64,000 nucleotides of DNA from the NCBI RefSeq assembly GCF_035978755.1, contig NZ_CP108414.1, forward strand, positions 2,604,001-2,668,000, written 5' to 3'. Shown in pieces: positions 52,494-61,524 of the stretch. The position numbers and the translations under genes were made by a program. Numbering within the stretch: the first letter of the stretch is position 1; each line of letters starts with the position of its first letter. Source of the DNA: Streptomyces sp. NBC_01298. Its GTDB lineage: Bacteria; Actinomycetota; Actinomycetes; Streptomycetales; Streptomycetaceae. The notes below the pieces were generated by a model. That model ran no database searches. It saw only the letters and a program-made list of their open reading frames with translations, and had not been told where the DNA came from.

Positions 52494-53048
52494 ATGTCTG
52501 CACCCACGCACGCCCCTGCCCCGGCGACGGCTCCGGCTTCCGGCCCGGCCGTCTCGGCCGTCTCGGCGGCGGATCTCCTCGCCTTCACCCGGCGCATCGC
52601 CTCCGACCCCGAGCTGATCGCCGCCCTCCCGCTCGACCCCGAGGGCCGGACGTGGATCCGCCTCGACGGCCCGGGCGGCAGCGAGGCCTGGCTGATCGGC
52701 TGGCCGCCCGGCACCGGCACCGGCTGGCACGACCACGCCGAGTCGCGGGGCGCGTTCACCACCGCGCTCGGGCGCCTCACGGAGAACTCCCTGGCGGTCC
52801 GCCTCCCTTCGGAGGGCTGGCAGTCCCTGTCCCTGGCCCCCGACGTGGACCGCACGCGCGCCCTGGACGCGGGCACCGGGCGGGCCTTCGGCGAGCACCA
52901 CGTGCACGAGGTGCTGAACGAGTCCGCGACGGAGCACGCGATCTCCGTCCACGCGTACTACCCGCCGCTCCCCTTGATCCGCCGCTACAGCCGCACCGGC
53001 CCGGTGCTCACGCTGGAGCAGGTCGAGCGTCCGGCGGACTGGCAGTGA
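52494..53048 (+). CDS. cysteine dioxygenase (cupin)
   Basis: 184 residues. It oxidises cysteine to cysteine sulfinate with one iron. The metal ligands are His79 and His81 (GWHDHAESRGAF) and one of His135-138 (GEHHVHEVLN), placed as in bacterial cysteine dioxygenases. The first 25 residues are Ala/Pro-rich. The stop overlaps the rhodanese start (GTGA). With the upstream leader, this forms a cysteine-responsive catabolic operon by inference. Confidence 0.9.
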   Translation: MSAPTHAPAPATAPASGPAVSAVSAADLLAFTRRIASDPELIAALPLDPEGRTWIRLDGPGGSEAWLIGWPPGTGTGWHDHAESRGAFTTALGRLTENSLAVRLPSEGWQSLSLAPDVDRTRALDAGTGRAFGEHHVHEVLNESATEHAISVHAYYPPLPLIRRYSRTGPVLTLEQVERPADWQ

Positions 53049-53422
53049 GCGGCATCGACGCGCTGATCGACCGGCTGCGGACCACGTACACCCGCGTGGA
53101 CGCGGCCCAGGCGCACGCGGAGTCCCTGACCGGGGCCCTGCTGGTCGACATCCGGTACCAGGCCCTGCGCGAGCGGGACGGACTCATCCCGGGGGCGCTC
53201 GTGATCGAGCGCAACGAACTGGAATGGCGCCTCGACCCCGAAGGCTCCCACCGCCTCCCGGAGGCGGTGGACCACGACATCCGCGTCATCGTCATCTGCA
53301 ACGAGGGCTACGCCTCCACCCTCGCGGCGGCCTCCCTCCACGCCCTGTCCCTCCCCCACTCGACGGACCTCACCGGCGGCTTCCAGGCCTGGAAGGCCGC
53401 AGGCCTACCCGTAGTTCCCTGA
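53045..53422 (+). CDS. rhodanese-like sulfurtransferase
   Basis: 125 residues from a GTG overlapping the previous stop. A single rhodanese domain with LLVDIRYQALRERDGLIPGA and the active-site loop VICNEGYAS (Cys85). It should carry persulfide sulfur or clear sulfane sulfur. Pairing with cysteine dioxygenase fits handling of excess cysteine sulfur. Confidence 0.88.
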   Translation: MSGIDALIDRLRTTYTRVDAAQAHAESLTGALLVDIRYQALRERDGLIPGALVIERNELEWRLDPEGSHRLPEAVDHDIRVIVICNEGYASTLAAASLHALSLPHSTDLTGGFQAWKAAGLPVVP

Positions 53423-53429
53423 CGCACCC

Positions 53430-54060
53430 GGCGCACCGCCGCACGGGCTTCGCGCCGCTGCGCCGAGCACCTTTTCGACGCGCTACTCGCACCGCTGCGC
53501 GGGCTTCGGGGCGCTGCGCCGAACTCCGTCCGGCGGTGGCCGGTCGGCGGTGCCGCCACCGCCGTCCCGGGTCGGGGCCGGTGGTCGGGTGCGGCTGGGT
53601 CGGCCCTGCGGGGCGGAGTCCCCTACCCACCCTTCGCCCGTTCCCCGGGGCTCCGCCCCGGACCCGTCGCCGCGCGCGGCCCCGATCCAGCCCTCCGGCC
53701 CTTGAGGACCGGAGTCCGGGGCGCAGCCCCAGGAGGTCCCGGCACAGCCCGGAACCCTCCAGCCCACCCGCGCCAACCCAGCCTCACCGGCGTTCGAGGC
53801 GCGGAGTCCGGGGCGCAGCCCCAGGAGGTCCCGGCACAGCCCGGAACCCTCCAGCCCGTCCGGCGCTTGAGGACCGGGGTCCGGGCAGAGCCCGCGGAAC
53901 GGGCGAAGGGCGGGTAGGGAAACTCAGCCCCGCGCAGCGGCAAAGGGTCGCAGCGGGGAACTCTGCCCCGCGCAGCGGCGACGGTCGCAGCGGTGTACCC
54001 GGGGCCGCCCCCAGCCCCGCCGGCGCCTGAGGCGCGAGGGGCCGGGGGTAGCCCACGGGC
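53430..54060. repeat. large intergenic palindromic element, copy 2
   Basis: Sequence between the convergent rhodanese and permease genes that is related to 36984-37546: shared pieces include GCACCGCTGCGCGGGCTTCG, ACTCCGTCCGGCGGTGGC, TGCCGCCACCGCCGTCCCGG and CTGCGGGGCGGAGTCCCC. It contains inverted blocks and an exact internal duplication (53711-53765 and 53803-53857). No convincing gene is present in this 650-base stretch. Confidence 0.8.
53711..53857. repeat. exact 55-bp direct repeat inside palindromic element
   Basis: The 55 bases from 53711 to 53765 recur without change at 53803-53857. Each copy itself carries short palindromes (GGGGCGCAGCCCC). Confidence 0.95.
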
Positions 54061-54073
54061 GGAGTCGCGAGGG

Positions 54074-56638
54074 CTAGGCCTTGGCCGTCGCCAGGTCCAC
54101 CGGGCGGGGCCGCATCGCCACCCGCCCGGCGAAGCCCGTGGCACACAGCGCCACCAGCCCTGCCCCGCCCACGACCAGCACGTACACCAGCGGAAGCACC
54201 ACCGCCCCCGCCGACCCCGTCATGCCCACGCTGAACGCGGTGAGGACCGCCAGCGAGATCCCCGACCCCAGCACCACCCCCATCAGGAGCACCGCCAGCG
54301 CCTCCACCCGCAGCATGCCCCGCAGTTGCCGCCGCGTCGCCCCCGCGAGCCTCAGCATCGCGAACTCCCGCAGCCGCTCCCCCGTGGACATCGCCAGGGT
54401 GTTGGCCACCGCGATCGCGGTGAAGGCCAGGACGAGCCCCATCGCCAGCAGGTTGATCTCCGCCCCGGCCGCCTGCCGCTCGGCCCGCGCGCCGTCCGCT
54501 TCGGCCGCCGACAGCACGACCACGCCGGGGTACTCCCGTACCGCCGAGGCGAGCGCTTCCCGAGCGGCCGGCCCCGCGGCCGGCCCCGCCACCAGCACGG
54601 TCGAAGCCAGCGGAGCGTCCACGTGCGCGGCCACCAGACCGTGCGGCAGCGTCACGTCCCCGAAACCCAGCCCGCGCGCGTACACCGCGGACACGGTCAG
54701 GGTGACCGGCGTGCCGTCCCCCAGCGTCAGCGAGAGCGGGCTGCCCGGCTTCAGGTCCAGCTGGTCAGCGGCCAGATCGCTCACCGCGACGCTCTTCTCC
54801 CCGAACCCCGTCAGGCTTCCGGCCGTCACCCCCGGGTCCCAGGTCCGGTCGAGCCCCGCCGGGGTCACGCCCTGCGCCGCGTACTTCGTCAGCCCCACCC
54901 GGATCGAGGTGTGCACGATCTCGGTGGCCGCGAGGACCCCGGGGGTCCGGCGGATCCGCTCGGCGGCGGCGCCGGGAACCCCCGGCCCCCGGCCCTGGAG
55001 CACCCACTCGGCCCGTACGCCCTCACGGGCCTGCGCCCGGGCGGCGTCGCCGAGCGTCGGCGTGACGAAGAGCACCGTGCAGGCCATCCCGATCAGCAGG
55101 GTGAGCGGGGTGACGGCGGAGGCCATCCGGGTCGCGTTGCCGCGCAGGTTCGCGGTGGCCAGCCGGCCGCCCGGGCCGGCGAGCCGCAGCGGCCCGGCGA
55201 GCAGCGCGGCCGCGCCCTTGACGATCAGCGGGCCCAGCAGGGAGACGGCTCCGGCGAGCACCACGACGGCGAGGAAGGTGACCGGAGTCGAAGCCGGTTC
55301 GGTGCGCAGCGTACTGAGTACGGCGACCAGCACCACCCCGGCCGCCAGCAGCAGCGCCCCGGCGACGAGCCGCGCCCAGGTGGGCCGGCTCCGTTCGACG
55401 GCGGCCTCGGCCAGTGCTTCGGCGGGCCGCACGCGGGCCACGCGCCGTGCGGTGATCCGGGCCGCGGCCCACGCTCCGAGCAGGCTCGCGCCGACGGCGG
55501 CGATCATCGGGAAGATCCCGGCGGTGCGCTCCAGCGTCACGGGGACGACGCCCGCGTCGACGAAGCGGCCGTGCAGCCAGGCGGCCAGCGGCAGTCCGGC
55601 GAGGGCGCCGGCGATTCCGGCGGCGAACCCCACGAGCAGCGCCTCGCGGCCGATCATGCGCCGCAGCTGCCTGGGGGTGGCGGCGATGGCGCGGAGCAGG
55701 GCGAGTTCGCGGTGGCGCTGCTGGATCGACAGGGAGAAGGTGCCGACGACCACGAGGACCGCCACGAGGAGCGAGGTGCCGCCCATCGCGCCGCCCATGG
55801 AGACCAGCTTGATCCGGGCGCCGGCCGCGTCGAGGAACTCCACGGGGCCCCGCTGGTCGCCGGTGGCCACCTGCGCGGTGGTGCCCTGGAGGGCTTGGCG
55901 GATCCGCCCGGCCAGCTCGCCGGCGTCCACTCCGACCTCGGGCAGTACCCCGATGGCGCTGACCCGGCCGTCGCGGGCGGCGAGCCGCTGCGCCTCGGCG
56001 TCGCCGAAGAACAGCGCGCTCTGGTGCGCCAGGCTCCCGCCGGAAGTGGCCGGGGCCGCGATCCCGCTGACCGTGTAGGTCTTCGGCGCGCCGGTGGACT
56101 GCACGGTGAGCTCGGAACCGGGCTTCAGGGACGCGCGGGCGGCGAGTCCACGGTCGACGACGACCTCGCCACCACCGTGGGGGGCGCGGCCTTCGGCGAG
56201 CGTGAAGGGGGTGAGCGCGGCCGAACTCCAGGCGTGCCCGTACGAGGGCTTCGCGCCTTCGCCGCCCGAGCCGCCCCGGGTGAGCGGCACGGCCTGGAAG
56301 GTGAGTTCGGGCACGGCCCGCTCGACTCCGGGCACCGCGCGGACGGTGTCCACGGTGGCGGCCGGCAGCCAGGCCCGTTCGGCGACGGGCTTGGCCTTGT
56401 GCTTCCTTTTCGTCTTGCCCTTCTTCTCCTTGACCGTCGTCGCGTGGACGTTCTGGTCGGCGGAGACGACCACCGGGGCGCCCGCGTAGCGCTCGGTGGC
56501 GATCGTGCCGCGCAGGCCCGTCTCCAGGAGAGTTCCGCAGGCGGTCACGAGGGCCGCCGCGCACAGCAGGGCGAGGAAGGCGCCGAGGAAACCGGCTTTG
56601 CGGTCCCTGACGGTCTGGAGTGCGTAGCGCAGCATCAT
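54074..56638 (-). CDS. FtsX-like ABC transporter permease
   Basis: 854 residues from the ATG at 56638 (a second ATG follows at once). One N-terminal helix (FLGAFLALLCAAALVTACG), a large extracytoplasmic domain, then a three-helix FtsX block (about 260-390), a middle helix group and a final FtsX block (about 735-845), the ten-helix MacB-like duplicated layout. Such permeases need a partner ATPase for export of lipids or peptides; none is encoded beside it here. The Lys-rich segment KKGKTKRKHKAK lies early in the external domain. The 3' end abuts the palindromic element. Confidence 0.9.
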   Translation of the reverse strand: MMLRYALQTVRDRKAGFLGAFLALLCAAALVTACGTLLETGLRGTIATERYAGAPVVVSADQNVHATTVKEKKGKTKRKHKAKPVAERAWLPAATVDTVRAVPGVERAVPELTFQAVPLTRGGSGGEGAKPSYGHAWSSAALTPFTLAEGRAPHGGGEVVVDRGLAARASLKPGSELTVQSTGAPKTYTVSGIAAPATSGGSLAHQSALFFGDAEAQRLAARDGRVSAIGVLPEVGVDAGELAGRIRQALQGTTAQVATGDQRGPVEFLDAAGARIKLVSMGGAMGGTSLLVAVLVVVGTFSLSIQQRHRELALLRAIAATPRQLRRMIGREALLVGFAAGIAGALAGLPLAAWLHGRFVDAGVVPVTLERTAGIFPMIAAVGASLLGAWAAARITARRVARVRPAEALAEAAVERSRPTWARLVAGALLLAAGVVLVAVLSTLRTEPASTPVTFLAVVVLAGAVSLLGPLIVKGAAALLAGPLRLAGPGGRLATANLRGNATRMASAVTPLTLLIGMACTVLFVTPTLGDAARAQAREGVRAEWVLQGRGPGVPGAAAERIRRTPGVLAATEIVHTSIRVGLTKYAAQGVTPAGLDRTWDPGVTAGSLTGFGEKSVAVSDLAADQLDLKPGSPLSLTLGDGTPVTLTVSAVYARGLGFGDVTLPHGLVAAHVDAPLASTVLVAGPAAGPAAREALASAVREYPGVVVLSAAEADGARAERQAAGAEINLLAMGLVLAFTAIAVANTLAMSTGERLREFAMLRLAGATRRQLRGMLRVEALAVLLMGVVLGSGISLAVLTAFSVGMTGSAGAVVLPLVYVLVVGGAGLVALCATGFAGRVAMRPRPVDLATAKA

Positions 56639-56780
56639 GGGGAAAACTCTGCCGCCGGGGCCGCCTCGGGACATTGGAGCGCCCCGGCGTCCCCGGCCGG
56701 GGGCTAACCCCACCTACGCCCTACCCACATGCCCGGCCCCCTGCCCCCGGAGCCCGCGGGTCACCTCGTCACACCATCAG

Positions 56781-56836
56781 CCCCTTAGCCCCTTGGCCCC
56801 TTGGCCCCTTGGCCCCTTGGCCCCTTGGCCCCTTGG
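56781..56836. repeat. 8-bp microsatellite CCCCTTGG, 6 perfect copies plus one variant
   Basis: Six identical units at 56789-56836, preceded by a variant CCCCTTAG. They lie 5 bases after the recX stop. The recX mRNA strand is (CCAAGGGG)n, with G4 runs every 8 bases, which fits a G-quadruplex pattern. Confidence 0.95.
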
Positions 56837-56840
56837 CCCC

Positions 56841-57503
56841 CTAGACCATCAGACCGTCGGGGTCCTCGCCCTCCGCCTCCAGTGCGCGGCGGACCACCCG
56901 CAGGGCCATGCCCTCGGGGTACCCCTTGCGGGCGAGCATTCCGGCGAGGCGCCGGATCCGCTTGTCCCGCTCCAGGCCCCGGGTCGCGCGGAGCTTGCGC
57001 TCCACGAGCTCCCGGGCGGTCTCCTCCTCCTGGTCGGAGTCGAGCTGTTCCAGGGCCTCCTGCACGAGGGTGGGTGCCACCCCCTTGGTACGGAGCTCCT
57101 GCGCGAGCGCCCGGCGGGCCAGCCCCCGCCCCCGGTGCCGGGACTCGACCCAGGCCCCGGCGAAGGCGGCGTCGTCGATCAGGCCCACCTCCTCGAACCG
57201 GGAGAGGACCTGCTCGGACACCTCCTCGGGGATGTCCCGCTTGGCCAGGGCGTCCGCGAGCTGCCGCCGGGTGCGCGGCATCCCCGTGAGCAGGCGCAGA
57301 CAGATCGCCCGCGCCTGCTCCTCGGGACTCTGGGGCGGCAGTTCCGGGCGGGCCTCCCGGCCCTCCCGCCCCTCCCGGTCCCCCCAGCCCTCCGAGCGGC
57401 GGCCTCCCCGGCCGCCGCCCTCGCGGCGGCCCCGGCGACTGCCCTCGCGGCGGTCCTCAGCCCCGTCCGCGCCGTCCGCGCCGCCGCTTTGCTGCTCCCA
57501 CAC
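56841..57503 (-). CDS. recX: recombination regulator RecX
   Basis: 220 residues from a GTG 3 bases after the recA stop. The first 60 residues are a Gly/Arg/Glu-rich extension; the RecX helical repeats follow (AICLRLLTGMPRTRRQLADALAKRDIP, FAGAWVESRHRGRGLARRALAQELRTKGV, RKGYPEGMALRVVRRAL). RecX blocks or trims RecA filaments, and co-expression with recA is the rule. Confidence 0.95.
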   Translation of the reverse strand: MWEQQSGGADGADGAEDRREGSRRGRREGGGRGGRRSEGWGDREGREGREARPELPPQSPEEQARAICLRLLTGMPRTRRQLADALAKRDIPEEVSEQVLSRFEEVGLIDDAAFAGAWVESRHRGRGLARRALAQELRTKGVAPTLVQEALEQLDSDQEEETARELVERKLRATRGLERDKRIRRLAGMLARKGYPEGMALRVVRRALEAEGEDPDGLMV

Positions 57504-57506
57504 GGG

Positions 57507-58631
57507 TCAGCTCTTGGCGACGGCGGCCTTGACCGCGGTCTTGGCCTTCGACGCGGGAGCGGGCACGGCCGCGGTCTCGGCGGACGCGTCCGCGCCGGCC
57601 TCGGCAGCGGCGGCCGTCGCAGCGGCGTCCTTGCGGATGCCGACGCCCAGCTTCTCCTTGATCTTCCGCTCGATCTCGTCGGACAGGGCGGGGTTGTCGC
57701 AGAGGAACTTCCGCGCGTTCTCCTTGCCCTGGCCGAGCTGGTCGCCCTCGTACGTGTACCAGGCACCGGCCTTGCGGACGAAGCCGTGCTCCACGCCCAT
57801 GTCGATCAGGCCGCCCTCGCGGCTGATGCCGTGGCCGTAGAGGATGTCGAACTCGGCCTGCTTGAAGGGCGGCGCGACCTTGTTCTTGACGACCTTGACG
57901 CGGGTGCGGTTTCCGACCGCGTCCGTGCCGTCCTTGAGGGTCTCGATGCGCCGGATGTCGAGGCGCACGGAGGCGTAGAACTTCAGCGCGCGGCCACCGG
58001 TGGTGGTCTCCGGCGAGCCGAACATCACACCGATCTTCTCGCGGAGCTGGTTGATGAAGATCGCGGTGGTCTTGGACTGGTTGAGCGCACCGGTGATCTT
58101 CCGGAGGGCCTGGCTCATCAGACGGGCCTGGAGACCCACGTGCGAGTCACCCATCTCGCCCTCGATCTCCGCGCGCGGCACGAGCGCCGCGACGGAGTCG
58201 ATGACGATGAGGTCCAGCGCACCGGAGCGGACCAGCATGTCCACGATCTCCAGCGCCTGCTCGCCGGTGTCCGGCTGGGACAGGATGAGGTTGTCGGTGT
58301 CGACGCCGAGGGCCTTGGCGTACTCGGGGTCGAGCGCGTGCTCGGCGTCCACGAAGGCCACGGTGCCGCCGGCCTTCTGCGCGTTGGCCACGGCATGCAG
58401 GGTCAGGGTGGTCTTACCGGAGGACTCCGGCCCGTACACCTCGATCACACGGCCGCGCGGCAGTCCACCGACGCCGAGCGCGATGTCCAGCGCGGTCGAT
58501 CCGGTGGGGATGACCTCGATGGGGTCGTTCGGCTTGTCGCCGAGACGCATCACGGCACCCTTGCCGAACTGCCGTTCAATCTGTGCGAGCGCGGCTTCGA
58601 GAGCCTTCTCGCGGTCGTTGCCTGCTGCCAT
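57507..58631 (-). CDS. recA: RecA recombinase
   Basis: 374 residues from the ATG at 58631, the length and start ([15 protein letters not shown]) of Streptomyces RecA; the frame stays open upstream to 58865 but that part is not RecA-like. Walker [10 protein letters not shown] and Walker B-like [10 protein letters not shown] are intact. It forms filaments on single-stranded DNA, drives strand exchange and triggers LexA self-cleavage. The C-terminus is Ala/Lys-rich. A LexA-box-like site lies 105 bases upstream. Confidence 0.98.
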   Translation of the reverse strand: MAAGNDREKALEAALAQIERQFGKGAVMRLGDKPNDPIEVIPTGSTALDIALGVGGLPRGRVIEVYGPESSGKTTLTLHAVANAQKAGGTVAFVDAEHALDPEYAKALGVDTDNLILSQPDTGEQALEIVDMLVRSGALDLIVIDSVAALVPRAEIEGEMGDSHVGLQARLMSQALRKITGALNQSKTTAIFINQLREKIGVMFGSPETTTGGRALKFYASVRLDIRRIETLKDGTDAVGNRTRVKVVKNKVAPPFKQAEFDILYGHGISREGGLIDMGVEHGFVRKAGAWYTYEGDQLGQGKENARKFLCDNPALSDEIERKIKEKLGVGIRKDAAATAAAAEAGADASAETAAVPAPASKAKTAVKAAVAKS

Positions 58632-58735
58632 GGGTTCCACCCGATTTGCTTGAGTCGATCGCTTCACGCCATTGACGCTAACGCCTGCCACTGACAACGC
58701 GGTCCCACGTCCGTTTTGACTGTGGATAACCCATG

Positions 58736-58749
58736 AGAATGCGTGTTCG
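58736..58749 (-). promoter_or_regulatory. LexA-box-like site upstream of recA
   Basis: Read on the minus strand this is CGAACACGCATTCT, matching 12 of 14 positions of CGAACRNRYGTTYG and closely resembling the SOS site reported for S. lividans recA (GAACATCCATTCTC). It lies 105 bases before the recA start. Confidence 0.75.
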
Positions 58750-58815
58750 ATTTCCCTGTCAAGCGCGCCACGCCGGACCCGCGCGCCCCACCGGCGGCTG
58801 GCATGATCCACTCTC

Positions 58816-59370
58816 ATGACGGACGACACCTCCAGCATGTTCCCCGCCGGCCGCACCGCGCTCATCGTGCGGATGCCCGAGGCGGAACCCGTCGTACGGG
58901 ACTGGCAGGAGCGGATCGACCCCGCGACCCGGGCCGGGGCCGGGGTCCCGGCGCACGTGAGCGTGCTCTACCCGTTCCTCCAGGAGCACCTGATCGACGC
59001 CTCGATCCTCGCCGGGATCGCCGCGACCCTGAGCCCCCACCACGCCTTCGACCTGCGCTTCGAGCGGACCGGCCGGTTCCCGGGGATGCTCTACCTCGCC
59101 CCGGAGCCGGACGCCCCGCTGCGCCGCCTGACCCGCGCGATCACCGGGCGCTGGCCGGACGTGCGGCCCTACGGCGGCCGCTACCCGGACCCGGTCCCGC
59201 ACCTCACGGTGGCCCAGCGCGCCCCCGAGGCCGACCTGGACGCCGCAGAGGCGGACCTGAACGGCCGGCTGCCCCTCACCGCCCGCGCCCGTGCCGTCGA
59301 CCTGGTGGCCTACGACGGGACGGCCTGGCGCGAGCGCGCGAGCTTCACGCTGCGGGAACCGGGAAAGTGA
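58816..59370 (+). CDS. 2'-5' RNA ligase / phosphodiesterase-like protein
   Basis: 184 residues. The two HxT/S motifs of the 2H superfamily are present: HVSVLYPF (His47) and HLTVAQ (His129). Members hydrolyse or join 2'-5' phosphodiester bonds or cyclic phosphates in RNA and nucleotides. It is divergent from recA. The precise substrate is unknown. Confidence 0.85.
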   Translation: MTDDTSSMFPAGRTALIVRMPEAEPVVRDWQERIDPATRAGAGVPAHVSVLYPFLQEHLIDASILAGIAATLSPHHAFDLRFERTGRFPGMLYLAPEPDAPLRRLTRAITGRWPDVRPYGGRYPDPVPHLTVAQRAPEADLDAAEADLNGRLPLTARARAVDLVAYDGTAWRERASFTLREPGK

Positions 59371-59412
59371 CAACCCAAGGTTGACACCCCTTCGACTGTC
59401 AACCTAGGGTTG
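59367..59412 (+). promoter_or_regulatory. promoter within a double palindromic operator; leaderless start predicted
   Basis: Two copies of CAACC-NNN-GGTTG lie at 59371-59383 (within a longer palindrome 59367-59387) and 59400-59412. TTGACA at 59381-59386 and TAGGGT at 59405-59410, 18 bases apart, make a near-consensus housekeeping promoter, each element overlapping one palindrome. Transcription would begin about 7 bases after TAGGGT, at the ATG itself (59418). Confidence 0.7.
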
Positions 59413-59417
59413 CCTCT

Positions 59418-60176
59418 ATGACGAACCCTTCGGTGGAACCCGTTCGCATGACCAATCCGGTACGCCTCGACGACCTCATCGAGGCCATCAAGAAGGTCCA
59501 CACCGACACCCTGGAGCAGCTCAGCGGCGCGGTCGTCGCCGCCGAGTCCCTCGGGGACGTCGCCGACCACCTCATCGGCCACTTCGTCGACCAGGCCCGC
59601 CGCTCCGGCGCCTCCTGGACCGACATCGGCCGCAGCATGGGCGTCACCCGCCAGGCCGCCCAGAAGCGCTTCGTCCCCAAGGCCGACAAGGCCGGGGAGG
59701 GCGCCGAAGCCGACGCCGCACAGGGCTTCGGCCGGTTCACGCCGCGCGCCCGCAACGTCGTCGTCACCGCCCAGAACGAGGCCCGCGCGGCCGGCAACGC
59801 CGAGATCGGCGCCGCGCACCTGATCCTCGGGCTGCTCGCCGACACCGAGTCCCTCGCCTCGCTCGTCCTGCGGGGACAGGGGGTCGCCCTGGAGGACGTG
59901 CGCGCCGCCGCGACCGCCTCCCTGCCGGCCGCCGCCGGGGAGATGCCCGCGCTCGTGCCCTTCGACGCCACCGCCAAGAAGGCCCTCGAGCTCACCTTCC
60001 GCGAATCGCTGCGCCTGGGCCACGCCTACGTCGGCACCGAGCACATCCTGCTCGCGCTCCTCGAACTCGAGGACGGCGAAGGCGTGCTGTCCTCCCTCGG
60101 CGTCGACAAGGCCGCCACCGAGGCGGCCGTCACCGACGCCCTGGAATCCGTACTCGGCGACGCCGGGGCGCAGTAA
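59418..60176 (+). CDS. Clp N-terminal-domain protein with HTH segment
   Basis: 252 residues. Residues 65-86 (SWTDIGRSMGVTRQAAQKRF) look like a helix-turn-helix; 108-250 hold a pair of Clp_N repeats (ARNVVVTAQNEARAAGN, GAAHLILGLL, LRLGHAYVGTEHILLALL), as in ClpC, but there is no AAA ATPase part. It may bind DNA and recognise misfolded or adaptor-bound proteins. The paired palindromes over its promoter suggest autorepression. No ribosome site precedes the ATG. The last 47 bases overlap the end of the convergent AI-2E gene. Confidence 0.8.
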   Translation: MTNPSVEPVRMTNPVRLDDLIEAIKKVHTDTLEQLSGAVVAAESLGDVADHLIGHFVDQARRSGASWTDIGRSMGVTRQAAQKRFVPKADKAGEGAEADAAQGFGRFTPRARNVVVTAQNEARAAGNAEIGAAHLILGLLADTESLASLVLRGQGVALEDVRAAATASLPAAAGEMPALVPFDATAKKALELTFRESLRLGHAYVGTEHILLALLELEDGEGVLSSLGVDKAATEAAVTDALESVLGDAGAQ

Positions 60177-61395
60177 CGCCCGTACCGCTCTCCCCGGGGG
60201 CGGCCTCCCCCGTCACCGCGTACCGCTTCACGTACGCGCCGAGGAAGGCCTGCATCGTGGCGACGGCCGGGATCGCGATGAGCGCCCCGACCGCGCCCAG
60301 CAGGGCGGTGCCGGCGATGACCGATCCGAAGGCCACCGCCGGGTGGATGTCGACCGTCTTCGAGGTGAGCTTCGGCTGGAGCACGTAGTTCTCGAACTGC
60401 TGGTATACCACCACGAATCCGAGGACGTACAGCGCGTACCAGGGGTTGACCGTGAAGGCGAGCAGCATCGGCAGCGCACCCGCCAGGTAGGTGCCGATGG
60501 TGGGGATGAACTGCGAGACCAGCCCCACCCACACCGCGAGCGCGGGCGCGTACGGCACGCCCAGCACCGCGAAGACGATGTAGTGCGCGATCCCGGAGAT
60601 CAGCGCCATCAGCCCGCGCGAGTAGAGGTATCCGCCCGTCTTCGTGACGGCGATCTCCCACGCGCGCAGCACCTCCGCCTGCTTCCTGGGAGGCAGTACG
60701 GAGCACAGCGCGCGGCGCAGTCGCGGCCCGTCGGCGGCGAAGTAGAAGGAGAACAGGCCGATCGTCAGCAGCTTGAACAGCCCGCCGAGCACGGTGGCGG
60801 ACACGTCGAGCACGCCGCTCGCGCTGTTCTGCACGTACTTCTGCAGCCAGTCCGAGTGCAGCAGGCTGTCCTGGATGTCCAGCCGGGACAGGTCCGTGTG
60901 GAAGGTGTCGTTGATCGAGCCGATCAGCGAGTCGAGATAGCCGGGGAAGCCTTCCACCAGGTCGACGATCTGCGCGGCGAGGACCGAGCCGAGCAGGACG
61001 ACGAAACCGGCGGCGCCGACGAACACCCCGAGGAACACCAGGAAGGTGGCGAGCCCGCGGCGCACGCCGCGGGCCGCCATCCGGGCCACGGCCGGTTCGA
61101 TCGCGAGCGCGAGGAAGAACGCGATCAGGATGTTGACGAGCAGCCCGATGAGCTGGTGGAAGGCCCAGCTGCCGAGCTGGAAGCAGGCCACCAGGGCCAG
61201 TACGAGGACCACCGCGCGCGGCAGCCAGCGCGGCATCCGGGCATCCGGCGGAGCCGGTTCACCGGTGCCGCCCGACCCATCGGGCCCTCCCCCTACGGGG
61301 CCTGCGGCCGAGGGGTCCGCCGCGGCCGCCGGGCCCGTCGGCGGCGCGCTCCGGGGGGCTTCGGGCCGGTCGGTCGTCTCATCACTGGCTGCCAC
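60130..61395 (-). CDS. AI-2E family transporter (PF01594)
   Basis: 421 residues from a GTG at 61395. An acidic, Pro-rich N-terminus is followed by about eight helices with the family arrangement (QLIGLLVNILIAFFLALAIEPAV, VSQFIPTIGTYLAGALPMLLAF, VVVYQQFENYVLQPKL). The family includes autoinducer-2 exporters and Na+/H+ antiporters, so substrate is open. Its last 15 codons lie opposite the 3' end of the Clp_N gene. Confidence 0.9.
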   Translation of the reverse strand: MAASDETTDRPEAPRSAPPTGPAAAADPSAAGPVGGGPDGSGGTGEPAPPDARMPRWLPRAVVLVLALVACFQLGSWAFHQLIGLLVNILIAFFLALAIEPAVARMAARGVRRGLATFLVFLGVFVGAAGFVVLLGSVLAAQIVDLVEGFPGYLDSLIGSINDTFHTDLSRLDIQDSLLHSDWLQKYVQNSASGVLDVSATVLGGLFKLLTIGLFSFYFAADGPRLRRALCSVLPPRKQAEVLRAWEIAVTKTGGYLYSRGLMALISGIAHYIVFAVLGVPYAPALAVWVGLVSQFIPTIGTYLAGALPMLLAFTVNPWYALYVLGFVVVYQQFENYVLQPKLTSKTVDIHPAVAFGSVIAGTALLGAVGALIAIPAVATMQAFLGAYVKRYAVTGEAAPGESGTGVTAPRRRRVRIPGRR

Positions 61396-61524
61396 GCCGA
61401 CCAGTCTGTCCCACCGGCGCCGCGAACCACGAAGCGTTCGCCGCGGCCCTGCCCGGGAGAGGCGGTCCGGGAGCCGCAGCGACCCGCGCGACGGCCGGTG
61501 TGCGGGCCTGCCGGGCGCGCCGCG

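Noticed and set aside
53224..54030. 268-residue frame through the second palindromic element
   Set aside because: Composition is Arg/Pro-rich and driven by repeated palindromes; it begins out of frame within the rhodanese gene.
58632..58865. In-frame 78-codon upstream extension of recA
   Set aside because: RecA begins at the conserved [11 protein letters not shown], and the extension crosses the promoter and LexA-like site.
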